Source: Marinimicrococcus sp033875255 | GTDB lineage: Bacteria; Pseudomonadota; Alphaproteobacteria; Geminicoccales; Geminicoccaceae | NCBI GenBank assembly: GCA_033875255.1 | Contig: JAWZSN010000018.1 | Location: 1-64,000, forward strand | Direction of reading: 5' to 3' | DNA length: 64,000 nucleotides | Shown here: piece by piece, positions 34,207 through 41,989 of the stretch | Layout of the letters: the number at the start of each line of letters is the position of its first letter | How positions within the stretch are numbered: the first letter of the stretch is position 1 | The notes under the pieces: model-generated | What the model was told of the DNA's origin: nothing | Seen by the model: only the letters and a program-made list of their open reading frames with translations | Database searches by the model: none | Program-made: the position numbers and the translations under genes

Positions 34207-35070
34207 TCATTTGCACTGGGGAAGGTGGGCGGTCGGCTCGAAGCCGTTGAAGCCCGGCGCGCCATAGCCGAAATAGACGGCGTTGGTGCTGGAGCTCGCG
34301 TCCGGGGCCGAGCCGTACCACTTCTCGTAAAGCTCGCGCATGGTGCCGTCGAGCTTGAGGCACTCGATCACCTCTTCCACCTTGTTGCGGTAGTCGGTGC
34401 TCTCGTGACGGAAGGCATAGCCGAAGTTGCGGCCGTTGAAGTCATTGAAGCCGACCTTGATCGACTTGTTGCGGCTCGCCGCGTAGACGGCCGTGGGAAT
34501 CTCGTTCAGGGCGGCGAAGGCGCGGTTGGTGATGACGGCCTGGACGGTGTCGGGGAACGCCTCGTAGCGCTGCACCTCGAAACCGTACTTCTCGGCGTTG
34601 GCGGTGGCCCAGGTGTCGGAGATGGTGCCCCGGTTGACCGCGATCGACTTGCCCTCGAGATCCTCGAAGCCCTTCATCTCGGCATCCTGCCTGACGAGGA
34701 AGCCGTTGCCGGTGGCGAAGAAGGGTTCCGTGTAGAGCATGCGCTCGGCGCGCTCGGCGGTGATGTTCAGCGGGTTGACCGTGAACTCGATCCGCTTGGC
34801 GAAAAGGGCGGCGAACAGGCCCGAGAAATTGATGTCGACGATCTCGACATCGGGACGCCCGAGCCGCTTGCCGATCTCGCGAATCAGGTCGGCGCCGAAT
34901 CCTTCGGCACCCGATGCGCCGCGGATCATCCAGGGAGCGACGCCGAAGTCGGTGCCGACGACGAGGGGCTGGTCGGCCGGATGGTCGGCTTCCTGGGCCA
35001 TGGCGGGTGCGGCGACGAGCGCGCCCGCCAGCAAGACGAGGCCGGCGCCCCGGCGAATCCTCTGCAGCAT
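34207..35070 (-). CDS. ABC transporter substrate-binding protein, amino-acid type (SBP family 3)
   Basis: A 287-residue exported protein with signal peptide MLQRIRRGAGLVLLAGALVA (cleavage near AMA-QE) and AGGAG before the ATG. SBP-3 features: LVVGTDFGVAPWMIRG, GADLIREIGKRLGRPDVEIV, FAALFAKRIEFTVNPLNITA and FEDLEGKSIAVNRGTISDTW. It feeds the permeases and ATPase downstream. Because it lies 86 bases after an allantoinase gene, its ligand may be a ureide such as allantoin or allantoate rather than an amino acid; that is inference from context. Confidence 0.9.
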   Translation of the reverse strand: MLQRIRRGAGLVLLAGALVAAPAMAQEADHPADQPLVVGTDFGVAPWMIRGASGAEGFGADLIREIGKRLGRPDVEIVDINFSGLFAALFAKRIEFTVNPLNITAERAERMLYTEPFFATGNGFLVRQDAEMKGFEDLEGKSIAVNRGTISDTWATANAEKYGFEVQRYEAFPDTVQAVITNRAFAALNEIPTAVYAASRNKSIKVGFNDFNGRNFGYAFRHESTDYRNKVEEVIECLKLDGTMRELYEKWYGSAPDASSSTNAVYFGYGAPGFNGFEPTAHLPQCK

Positions 35071-35156
35071 GATGTTCTCCTCTGATCGACGGTATGTGGG
35101 TTTTTCTTCTCGCGCGGTCGGGACGGATCGCGACGGCGTCGGCCGCCTCGATGCAA

Positions 35157-36071
35157 TCACGCCGAAGGGGGATGGTGGGCGATCCAGTGGCGGGCGATCG
35201 CCGAGCGCTGGCACACCCACACGTCCTCGTGCGTGGCCACATGGTCGAGGAAACGCTCGAGGCCGGCAGCGCGTCCGGGGTGCCCGACGAGGCGCAGATG
35301 CAGCCCGACAGACATCATCTTCGGCGCTGTCGCTCCCTCGCGATAAAGCATGTCGAAGCTGTCACGAAGATATTCGAAGAAATCGTTGCCCGTCGCCATG
35401 CCGCCGCGAATGAACTTCGCATCGTTGTTGACGAGGCCGTAGGGTACGATCAGATGCGGCCGTCCGGAGACCGTCGTCCAGTAGGGAAGCTCTTCGTTGT
35501 AGGCATCGGAGTCGTAGAGGAAGCCGCCTTCCTCGACGACGAGGCGTCTGGTGTTGATGCCGGGTCCATAGCGGCAGTACCAGCCGAGCGGACGGCTGCC
35601 GGTCGTCGCCGCGATGCTCGCGACGGTGCGGCGGATACGCTCGCGCTCTTCCTCCTCCGAGAGGAGCTGATGTCGCTCCCAGCGCCAGCCATGGGCACAG
35701 ACATCGAGGCCTTCCTCGCGGATCGCGGCGCAGACCTCGAGGTTGCGCTCCAGCGCCAGGGCACACCCGAAGATCGTCGCCGTCATGCCGCGCTCGCGCA
35801 GCAGGCGCAGCACCCGCCAGAACCCTACCCTGCTGCCATACTCGAACATCGATTCGGCAGCGAGATCGCGCCCCTCGAAGCCACCGCCGCCTTCGGTGAG
35901 GCCGGTCTCGCTGAACCGGTCGCCATCGGGAACGGAAGGCTCGGAGCCCTCCTCGTAGTTGACGCAGATGTTCAAGGCGAGGCGCGCGCCGCCGGGCCAG
36001 CGCGGGTGCGGCGGCCGGCGCCCGTAGCCGACGAAGTCGCGGACGAGATGCGGTGCTGGCTCGGGTGTCAC
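35157..36071 (-). CDS. puuE: Allantoinase of the polysaccharide-deacetylase type (PuuE-like)
   Basis: About 304 residues from GTG 36071, which overlaps the preceding stop (GTGA). It reads RDFVGYGRRPPHPRWPGGAR and LALNICVNYEEGSEPSVPDG, the start pattern of metal-independent PuuE allantoinases, then YGSRVGFWRVLRLLRERGMT, EVCAAIREEGLDVCAHGWRW and CRYGPGINTRRLVVEEGGFL. These enzymes open the hydantoin ring of allantoin to allantoate. The adjacent ureidoglycolate lyase strengthens the call. A relative in the family acting on another amide is the main alternative. Confidence 0.85.
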   Translation of the reverse strand: MTPEPAPHLVRDFVGYGRRPPHPRWPGGARLALNICVNYEEGSEPSVPDGDRFSETGLTEGGGGFEGRDLAAESMFEYGSRVGFWRVLRLLRERGMTATIFGCALALERNLEVCAAIREEGLDVCAHGWRWERHQLLSEEEERERIRRTVASIAATTGSRPLGWYCRYGPGINTRRLVVEEGGFLYDSDAYNEELPYWTTVSGRPHLIVPYGLVNNDAKFIRGGMATGNDFFEYLRDSFDMLYREGATAPKMMSVGLHLRLVGHPGRAAGLERFLDHVATHEDVWVCQRSAIARHWIAHHPPSA

Positions 36072-36589
36072 GGATCGGTCCTCCACGCTTGCGGCGCCTC
36101 GATCACCACAGGCTGCTCGAGGTCGAGGAAGATGTCGTCGTCGCCGCGGCCGGTGAGGCTCATGATCACGGCGAACTGTGCGGGTGCATCGAAGACGGTC
36201 AGGCAGTGGTGCCAGACGTTGCGGGCGTAGCTCACACCCTGGCCCGGACCGGCAAGGAACGCCTGCAACGTCGACAGATCGGGCGCGCCTCGCGGATCCG
36301 GGTGGCACACGACGATGAGGGAACGCAGCGGCGACAGCGGGATGAAGGTCTGAGCCGAATAGGGGTGCCGCTCCAGGATACGCGCCGTGACGGGGAACCT
36401 GCTCGCCGTTGCCAGCCGCGAGATCCACAAGCTGGGGCTGGCGGCTTCCGGCGAGCGCTCGAAGGCCTCCGTCACATGGTGACGCCTCCCCTCCCCCGCA
36501 TGCTCGACCACCGCGCCGAAGGGGGCGAAGGCCTCGCGGGTCAACGGCACCGGCTGCAGCGAGCCGGGGCTGCGATCACCCGCCGACAT
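36068..36589 (-). CDS. allA: Ureidoglycolate lyase (AllA family)
   Basis: A 173-residue protein from ATG 36589. It shows LTREAFAPFGAVVEHAGEGR, ERHPYSAQTFIPLSPLRSLI, then FLAGPGQGVSYARNVWHHCL, the conserved substrate-binding region of AllA, and FAVIMSLTGRGDDDIFLDLE. AllA splits ureidoglycolate into glyoxylate and urea, the last carbon-releasing step of allantoin breakdown. It overlaps the GntR gene by 14 bases and the allantoinase start by four, so all three are translated as a unit. Genes for allantoate hydrolysis are not in the window. Confidence 0.88.
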   Translation of the reverse strand: MSAGDRSPGSLQPVPLTREAFAPFGAVVEHAGEGRRHHVTEAFERSPEAASPSLWISRLATASRFPVTARILERHPYSAQTFIPLSPLRSLIVVCHPDPRGAPDLSTLQAFLAGPGQGVSYARNVWHHCLTVFDAPAQFAVIMSLTGRGDDDIFLDLEQPVVIEAPQAWRTDP

Positions 36590-37256
36590 GTGCCGCTCCG
36601 ACGCCGAAGGCTGACAGAAACCCGTCACGAATATTGTCGAGATGCCTGGTCATCGCCTGCCGCGCAGCCTCCTCGTCGCCCGCCTTGAGCGCATCGACGA
36701 TGGCCAGATGCTCGCCCACCGCATGATTGTCGCGGCCGGGTACGCGCTCGATGCTCGACATGCGGATGCGCCGGCGTGCGTCTTGGATGAGGCGGCCGAG
36801 CGAGCGGTTGCCGCAATGGTTCGCCACCAGATCGTGGACCTCGTCGCCGGCAAGCCAGACCGATGCGGGCGAATCGCCGTCATTGACGCCGGTCAGTCGG
36901 GTCCGCAGCGAATCCAGCGCATCGGCCGGAATGCGCCCCGCTGCCAGTGAGGCGGCTTCCGGCTCGAGCAGCCGCCGCACGAAGAGAAGCTCCAGCACCT
37001 CGCCGGAGCCTATGTCGCGGACCACCATGGCGCCGTTGGAGAGGCGGACGATGAACCCCTCCCCCTGTAGACGGCTGAGCGCAGTGCGCAGCGGCGTGCG
37101 CGAGACGTTGATGGCCTCGGCCAGCCGTCGCTCGTCGAGGACGGAGCCGGAGCCGATCTCGCGACGCTCTATCCAGCCCAGCAAGGCCGCGTAGGCGCGT
37201 TCGGTCGCGGTCGCTTCGGCAGCGACCTGGGGGGGCTTGTCCAGGGTGTGATCCAA
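36576..37256 (-). CDS. GntR-family (FCD domain) transcriptional regulator
   Basis: A 226-residue protein probably starting at TTG 37256 (MDHTLDKPPQVAAEATATER). The winged helix (ERRLAEAINVSRTPLRTALS, RLQGEGFIVRLSNGAMVV, about residues 42-78) precedes an all-helical FCD effector domain (ELLFVRRLLEPEAASLAA, HDLVANHCGNRSLGRLIQDA, HLAIVDALKAGDEEAARQAM). It heads the allantoin-ABC operon and has a palindromic operator 34 bases upstream, so it very probably regulates itself and the operon. Confidence 0.9.
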   Translation of the reverse strand: MDHTLDKPPQVAAEATATERAYAALLGWIERREIGSGSVLDERRLAEAINVSRTPLRTALSRLQGEGFIVRLSNGAMVVRDIGSGEVLELLFVRRLLEPEAASLAAGRIPADALDSLRTRLTGVNDGDSPASVWLAGDEVHDLVANHCGNRSLGRLIQDARRRIRMSSIERVPGRDNHAVGEHLAIVDALKAGDEEAARQAMTRHLDNIRDGFLSAFGVGAAHVGG

Positions 37257-37289
37257 CGCGTTCTCGTGCGGTTATGCCGGCTCGATGCA

Positions 37290-37303
37290 TTCGGTATACC
37301 GAA
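37290..37303. promoter_or_regulatory. GntR/FCD operator palindrome
   Basis: TTCGGTATACCGAA is a perfect 14-bp palindrome, 34 bases upstream of the GntR start. It matches the TNGTNNNACNA pattern typical of FadR-type GntR regulators. Placed at the head of the operon, it suggests autoregulation by the GntR protein, with the ligand unknown. Confidence 0.7.
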
Positions 37304-37740
37304 CGAACACCCACGGCCGCTCCTTGTCAAGACGCTCGGCTCTCATGAGGCGCCCCGATCGTTTGAAGGGCGCGACAGACCCGCCCGGACGACTCACCGG
37401 TGGCGACTGCCCTGCCCTCCCGGGAGGACCCGCGTGCTGGTCTTGAAGGATCGTGCAGGTGGCTCAGAGCTCGCGCGAGACCCGCCGGGCCGGAGACCCG
37501 CGCGAAGGCAGCGGCGCCGGTGATGACGCCACGAGGCAGGCGGGCACTGCCGCGCCAGTCCGCAAGGGGCACAAGAACGTTCAGGCCTCGCGCCCCTCCC
37601 CCGCCTCTATCAGGCATGCAGGTCGCGTCTGTCCGGCGAACCCTCGGCGGCGCCGCCAACCCGTCCGGCCGCGATACCGGCCAAGCCGGCGTCCCGCTCC
37701 TTCCCGAAAAACGTCGCCATGTCAGTGTTTTACATGCCAA
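37304..37740. other. Gene-free stretch before the partition locus
   Basis: Only low-complexity shadow frames are found. Composition is GC-rich with Pro/Arg/Ala-type codons in all frames. I see no promoter or RNA gene that I can support. The AT content rises sharply after 37720, where the partition-site palindromes begin. Confidence 0.4.
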
Positions 37741-37749
37741 TATTACCAT

Positions 37750-38015
37750 ATGACATGGTATCATCTCATCGCACACACAACGATATCGCTTGGATTGAGC
37801 GCGCCTCCCCGCACCGGCTCGGAGGCATCATCACACATGCCACGGTATCATATCGGATGATTTCATGACGCGGATCGCCTGGCAGTCGCTTCGGCGCAAC
37901 AGTATCGGCCCATACGGTATCATGCCGAGCATGATGGAATTCCACCACTCCGGATCGCAGCTTATGATCGCGTATGGCTTCAGACGGCACGGTACAGGAT
38001 GATATGGTATGATAA
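37750..38015. repeat. Partition-site palindrome cluster upstream of parA
   Basis: Four related sites share a GATATGGTATC/GGTATCAT core: ATGACATGGTATCAT at 37750-37764, GGTATCATAT at 37844-37853, ATACGGTATCAT at 37912-37923 and ATGATATGGTATGAT at 37999-38013. The last overlaps the parA start codon. For small ParA plus ribbon-helix-helix systems the centromere and the operator lie just upstream of parA, so these are probably both. Spacing is roughly 75-95 bases. Confidence 0.65.
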
Positions 38016-38653
38016 TTCTGATCGGAGGAGAGAAGGGGGGAACCGGCAAGACGACCCTCTCGATTCATCTAGCAGCGCTTCGCACGGCTGCCGGCAAGGA
38101 AGTGCTCCTGGTCGACACCGACCGGCAGGGCAGCGCCAGCTCGTGGTGCGCGGTGCGTGACGAGGAGGGAAGGGCGCCGCGCGTCGCCTGCGTCCAAAAG
38201 TTCGGCAAGACCCTGGGCGCCGACATCCGCGCCATGGCGGCCAAGTACGATGACATCATTATCGATGCCGGCGGACGCGACAGCGTGGAGCTGCGGGCCG
38301 GGATGACGGTCTCGGATCTCCTCTACATTCCGATCCAGGCCTCGCAGTTCGACGTCTGGACCCTCGACCAGATGAACACGCTTGTCGAGCAGGCGAGCGC
38401 CATCAACGAGCGGCTTCGTGCCTTCGCGGTGCTCAACCGCGCCTCCTCCAATCCTTCGGTGAAGGAGGCCGACGATGCCCGCGCCGCCCTGGCCGAGTAT
38501 GAGAATCTTGCTATCGCCCAATCGGTGATCCGCGACCGCATCGCCTTTCGCAAGGCCGCCCGGGAAGGCGCCACGGTAGGCGAGATCACCGACCGGGATG
38601 CCAAGGCGATCGCCGAGATCAACCGCCTCTACGGGGAGATTTTCGGTGGCTAA
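38009..38653 (+). CDS. parA: ParA-type partition ATPase (small, type Ib)
   Basis: A 214-residue protein. The deviant Walker A motif GGEKGGTGKTT spans residues 6-16, directly at the N-terminus with no DNA-binding extension, which is the type Ib form. LLVDTDRQGSASSW and DIIIDAGGRDSVELRAG supply the Walker A'/B aspartates. ParA forms ATP-dependent patterns on the nucleoid that separate plasmid copies. The ATG lies inside the last upstream palindrome. The next gene starts eight bases before its stop. Confidence 0.93.
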   Translation: MIILIGGEKGGTGKTTLSIHLAALRTAAGKEVLLVDTDRQGSASSWCAVRDEEGRAPRVACVQKFGKTLGADIRAMAAKYDDIIIDAGGRDSVELRAGMTVSDLLYIPIQASQFDVWTLDQMNTLVEQASAINERLRAFAVLNRASSNPSVKEADDARAALAEYENLAIAQSVIRDRIAFRKAAREGATVGEITDRDAKAIAEINRLYGEIFGG

Positions 38654-39017
38654 CCTGCGCTCGCGCCCGCCGCGCCTCGACCCCGACGACTTCATCGCCG
38701 CCGCCGAGAAACCCACCCGCTCGCCGGCTCCCGAGTCCGCGCCGGCGGGTTCCGGCCCAAAGCCTCGCGAGCAGGCACCCAAACCCACCGTTCGGCCGGC
38801 GAAGGGAGGGAAGGGGAGGGGCGAGCGCCCGTGGGACGCGCCCGGCGTTCGCGCAGACGTCACGAAGATGTTCAACCTGCGCCTGCCCGAGCCGCTCAAG
38901 CTCAAGCTCGACTTCATCCGCCAGACGACCCGGATCAGCGCCCACGAGTTCATCATGAACGCTCTCGTGCCGGCCGTCGAAGCAGAGATCGAGCGACTCG
39001 ATAAGGAGCAACAATAG
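38646..39017 (+). CDS. Ribbon-helix-helix partition protein (ParB/ParG analogue)
   Basis: From GTG 38646 (overlapping the parA stop) this is 123 residues. The first 75 are Pro/Arg/Lys-rich and probably disordered, as in ParG-like proteins, whose flexible N-terminus contacts ParA. The C-terminal part (MFNLRLPEPLKLKLDFIRQT, ISAHEFIMNALVPAVEAEIE) is a ribbon-helix-helix dimer domain for binding the centromere. Its coupling to parA supports this. No sequence-specific ParB-type spoIIIJ-like domain is present. Confidence 0.8.
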   Translation: MANLRSRPPRLDPDDFIAAAEKPTRSPAPESAPAGSGPKPREQAPKPTVRPAKGGKGRGERPWDAPGVRADVTKMFNLRLPEPLKLKLDFIRQTTRISAHEFIMNALVPAVEAEIERLDKEQQ

Positions 39018-39023
39018 AGCCAT

Positions 39024-39051
39024 CGCACGGCATGGCATGCCATACCGTGCG
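39024..39051. repeat. 28-bp near-perfect palindrome behind the partition genes
   Basis: CGCACGGCATGGCA (39024-39037) and the reverse complement of TGCCATACCGTGCG (39038-39051) agree at 13 of 14 positions with no spacer. No T-run follows, so it is not a standard terminator. A half-site GGTATTATAT of the partition palindrome follows at 39086-39095. It may be a second binding site, or a stem ending the parA transcript. Confidence 0.55.
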
Positions 39052-39254
39052 ATGCGATACGCTCACGTACAATACGCTATGCTATGGTATTATATGCACG
39101 CGGCAACCGGCACAGCCGCCGTCCTGTCTCGGCGACACGCCGGGGGAGGGCAGGCGGCGCCGTGCCCGGCCGGTAGGCGCGGTTCTTCCAGCCGCGCCCG
39201 GGCGTGCCGCCCGTGGCGACGGCGCCACAGTCGACATATCTTCGCAGAGGCTAG

Positions 39255-39437
39255 TTATCCCCAGCTTTCGTTCGTGAGTTAGCGACCGCGGGCGCCGAGC
39301 GCCGGTTATCCCCCGTGACCTGGCGACCATTCTCCGTGAGTTAGCGACCATCCCCCGTGAGTTAGCGACCGGCATAAAGAAGGATGCAAATAGCTTTATC
39401 AAAACTCTACAAATAGCATTCCGGTCGCTAACTCACG
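39255..39437. other. Probable replication origin (oriV)
   Basis: The interval contains two DnaA-box-like sites (TTATCCCCA at 39255-39263; TTATCCCCC at 39306-39314), four direct iterons (39273-39370), an AT-rich stretch at 39371-39420 with a GCAAATAGC/ACAAATAGC direct repeat, and one inverted iteron copy (39423-39437). It lies directly upstream of the repA gene. This combination is the textbook layout of an iteron-controlled origin. Confidence 0.85.
39273..39370 (+). repeat. Iterons CGTGAGTTAGCGACC
   Basis: Exact 15-base copies lie at 39273-39287, 39335-39349 and 39356-39370; a variant (CGTGACCTGGCGACC) lies at 39314-39328. The last three start 21 bases apart, two helical turns, so bound initiator molecules would face the same side. 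Inverted copies occur at 39423-39437 and inside the 3' end of repA (40383-40397). Confidence 0.9.
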
Positions 39438-39492
39438 AATCGACATTCTGCTGGGGATGATTTAACACCTTGGCAAGCCGCACGGAGCTGTC

Positions 39493-40422
39493 ATGGCGGA
39501 AATCCACCAGCTGCTGCTGTTCGAGGGCCGCGACAGCGCTCTCGGCAAAGCCCGGAGCAAGACAGAGCGGCGTATCGTCGATCTGGCTGCCGCCTTTCTG
39601 GGCGAAGAACAGAACGATACCGCCTACACGCATCCCGGCATGTGCCTGACCGTGCTGCCGCATCGGGCTACCAAGCCCGACGAGGTGTGGCTTCGGGCCA
39701 ACGCCAATGCCAGCCTCGAAGTTCATCCGCTTCGCGATTCCGACGGCGCCTATCGCGGCGTGCCTTATGGCCCTAAAGCCCGGCTCATGCTGCTGTTCCT
39801 CCAGAGCGAGGCTCTCAAGACGCGCAGCCGCTTCGTCGAGCTCGGCCGGTCGATGCGCCAGTGGCTGCTGACCATGGGCGTGCGCGACTGCGGGACGAAC
39901 TACAAGGTGGTCGCCGACCAGGCCGAGCGGATCGAGAACTGCGTGCTGCGGTTCCGCTATCTCGGCAAGGAGGGCGAGAGCCGCTGGCAGGACAGCATCG
40001 TCCGTGGCTCGTTTCGCCCCTTCGCCGAGAACGGCGCCACCGTCGCCGAGCTGAGCGAGGGTTTCTACGAGGCGCTCACGCAGCACCCCGTGCCGATCTG
40101 CGAGAACGCGATCCGCCTTCTTGCCGACACCTGCATGCCGCTCGATCTCTATCTCTGGCTGGCCTATCGCCTGCACAGCCTCGAGGGACCCAAGACGATC
40201 TCGTGGGAGGCGCTGCACACGCAGTTCGGCGCCAACACCAAGGCCCTCAAGCACTTCAAGCCGCGCTTGAGCCGCGATCTGGAGATGGCCACCGCGGTAT
40301 ATCCCGACGCCCGGGTCGAGCTCATCGAGACCGGCATGCGGCTCTGGCCGTCACCGCCTCCGGTGCCGCCCCGCCTCCGCCCGGTCGCTAACTCACGAAT
40401 CGAAAGCGATGCGGCCAGCTAG
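39493..40422 (+). CDS. repA: Plasmid replication initiator RepA (plasmid-encoded RepA family)
   Basis: A 309-residue protein from ATG 39493 with CGGAG just upstream. It reads LPHRATKPDEVWLRANANAS, YRGVPYGPKARLMLLFLQSE, RSRFVELGRSMRQWLLTMGV and PLDLYLWLAYRLHSLEGPKT, a winged-helix initiator pattern common on alphaproteobacterial plasmids. It binds the iterons upstream to open the origin. The last codons (PVANSRIES) are encoded by an inverted iteron, so the initiator may also bind its own gene's end, perhaps to handcuff or limit expression. Confidence 0.9.
   Translation: MAEIHQLLLFEGRDSALGKARSKTERRIVDLAAAFLGEEQNDTAYTHPGMCLTVLPHRATKPDEVWLRANANASLEVHPLRDSDGAYRGVPYGPKARLMLLFLQSEALKTRSRFVELGRSMRQWLLTMGVRDCGTNYKVVADQAERIENCVLRFRYLGKEGESRWQDSIVRGSFRPFAENGATVAELSEGFYEALTQHPVPICENAIRLLADTCMPLDLYLWLAYRLHSLEGPKTISWEALHTQFGANTKALKHFKPRLSRDLEMATAVYPDARVELIETGMRLWPSPPPVPPRLRPVANSRIESDAAS
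40381..40403 (-). repeat. Inverted iteron inside the end of repA
   Basis: The 23 bases here are identical to 39421-39443, including the GGTCGCTAACTCACG iteron core and flanks. This copy lies in the coding sequence of the last part of RepA, about 960 bases from the other. The identity goes beyond the core, so it is a duplicated block rather than a chance match. Confidence 0.85.
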
Positions 40423-40580
40423 ACCGGCTCTCGACCGGCCCTGATCACCTGCTGCGGACGGAGCAGCCTGCGGCCTTGAGGGCGGCCGGGCGAACCATCA
40501 CCGCCGCGAACTCACAGAAAACGGAACGTGAAGGCCGCACGCAGCGCTCCGCGCGGCCCTGTCGCCCGGTGGGGCAGGGG

Positions 40581-41858
40581 CTACCTTGGGCGCACGACCC
40601 GGTGGGCGAGCGATGTCAGCTCCTTCATGGAACCAATGCCGCCGCCCGCAGTCACCATGTGACGCGCGAGCTCGAGGGCCAAGCCTTCGCTGTGGCCCTT
40701 CCTCGCGGGATCGGCAATGGATTCGAGGTCGATGTTCTGGGCGCGGCCGGTGACGCGCCGGATCATCTCGGCTCCGGCAAAGCCCATGGTGTCGGCCAGG
40801 ACCCGCTCCAGACAAAGGCGGCATTCGTCCTCGAGCCCGGCCCTCGCGTCCCTCGTGTCGAACAGCGACGCCGGGAAAGCGTCGCCCGTTTGCTCCTTCA
40901 GCCACAACTCGGCGAACCTCGCGGCGAAGCCGTCCCACAGCGCCTCGATCGTCGCCAGGATCCATTGCCGGTAGGCGTGCCTTTCGTCGGGCTCGCGCTC
41001 GTAGGCGTACTGGGCGAAGAAGCTCAGGAGCAGGTTGCCGACGAGCACGCCGATGTCGAAGCCCATGGGTCCGAACACCGCGAACTCCGGGTCGATCACC
41101 CGCGTGTCCGTCTCGGTGAGCATGATCGAGCCGGTGTGCAGATCGCCATGAAGGAGGGCCTCGCTGCATGTCATGAAGCGCAGCTTGAGGCGCGAGACGG
41201 CGAGCTTCAGGGCGGTATCGGCGCGGATCGCCGCGACGGCCTCGTCGAGCGCCGGGCTGGTCCAGCGATTATGCGGCGAATCGGTGTAAGGCTCGGTGAA
41301 GATCAGGCGCTCGGTGATCTCGCACAGCTCGGTATTGCGGGAGAAGCGGGCTGCCATCAGCCGCTTCTCCGCAGCCTTCAGCGCCAGGTCCGAGGTCGCG
41401 AAGAAGCCCTCCGCGAGGAAGCGGGCCATGTGCTCGGCGAAGTGCGGGTAGACGGTGCCCGCCATCATGCCCTTGCGCATGATGATGTGCGGCTCGAGGA
41501 ACTCGAGGCAGAGCAGCGACAGCTCGTCGTTGAAGTGATGGATGGCGGGCACGTGCTCGGGAGTCCGCCGGGCGGCCTGCTCGAGCGCCAGCTTCTCGAA
41601 ATGGATCCGCTCGCGGGTGAGCGTGCGACTGCCGCCGGACACCCGCGCATAGGGGAGGGCCTGCTTGATGGCCAGGGCGCGCCGGCCCCGGCGCACATGG
41701 AAGACGAGGTTCAGGTTGCCGTCGCCGATCTCCGTGATCTCTAGCCTGTCATCCCCGCCGGCGAAGAATGCCTGCAGCTCTGCGGTCTCGGCAATGTAGG
41801 CTGCGAGCGACATTTCGTTGAGCTCGGCATAGGCTCGGCTGGGCACGGATGCGGTCAT
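40581..41858 (-). CDS. mtnK: 5-methylthioribose kinase-like protein (MtnK family)
   Basis: A 425-residue protein with the protein-kinase-like APH fold. It has EIGDGNLNLVFHVRRGRRAL (nucleotide loop, about residues 42-61), YARVSGGSRTLTRERIHFEK, the catalytic loop LLHGDLHTGSIM and metal loop VIDPEFAVFGPMGFDIG. These are the MtnK signature; related 5-deoxyribose kinases look alike. It phosphorylates the 1-position of the pentose, giving the substrate of the MtnA-like isomerase. It is divergent from the GntR gene, sharing the control region at 41859-41989. Confidence 0.88.
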   Translation of the reverse strand: MTASVPSRAYAELNEMSLAAYIAETAELQAFFAGGDDRLEITEIGDGNLNLVFHVRRGRRALAIKQALPYARVSGGSRTLTRERIHFEKLALEQAARRTPEHVPAIHHFNDELSLLCLEFLEPHIIMRKGMMAGTVYPHFAEHMARFLAEGFFATSDLALKAAEKRLMAARFSRNTELCEITERLIFTEPYTDSPHNRWTSPALDEAVAAIRADTALKLAVSRLKLRFMTCSEALLHGDLHTGSIMLTETDTRVIDPEFAVFGPMGFDIGVLVGNLLLSFFAQYAYEREPDERHAYRQWILATIEALWDGFAARFAELWLKEQTGDAFPASLFDTRDARAGLEDECRLCLERVLADTMGFAGAEMIRRVTGRAQNIDLESIADPARKGHSEGLALELARHMVTAGGGIGSMKELTSLAHRVVRPR

Positions 41859-41896
41859 GGACGCTCTGGCTCGGGAGGCTGGGGGAGACGGCGAAT

Positions 41897-41916
41897 GAAA
41901 ATTTCAATATCATAAT
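41897..41916. promoter_or_regulatory. Operator/promoter element 1 (mtnK-GntR intergenic)
   Basis: GAAAATTTCAATATCATAAT lies between the divergent mtnK and GntR genes. It differs from 42822-42841 at only two of 20 positions. The right half resembles a -10 (TATCATAAT). The shared block in two promoter regions of one cluster suggests a binding site for the GntR protein encoded at 41990. Confidence 0.65.
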
Positions 41917-41989
41917 AGAATTAAGATGGACAATATGTCAGGCAAATGAGCCGGTGCGGGATCCAGTCAGGAGGGAGAAAGGAGCCCCG

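Noticed and set aside
31797..34265. An 822-residue open frame on the minus strand
   Set aside because: Only its last third is the real epimerase gene; the upstream part is an out-of-frame shadow of the two ABC permease genes, with Arg/Pro/Ala-rich nonsense.
40423..40580. Short hairpins between repA and mtnK (for example CGGCC/GGCCG near 40470)
   Set aside because: Stems are only about five bases, no T-run follows, and in GC-rich DNA such pairs are expected by chance.
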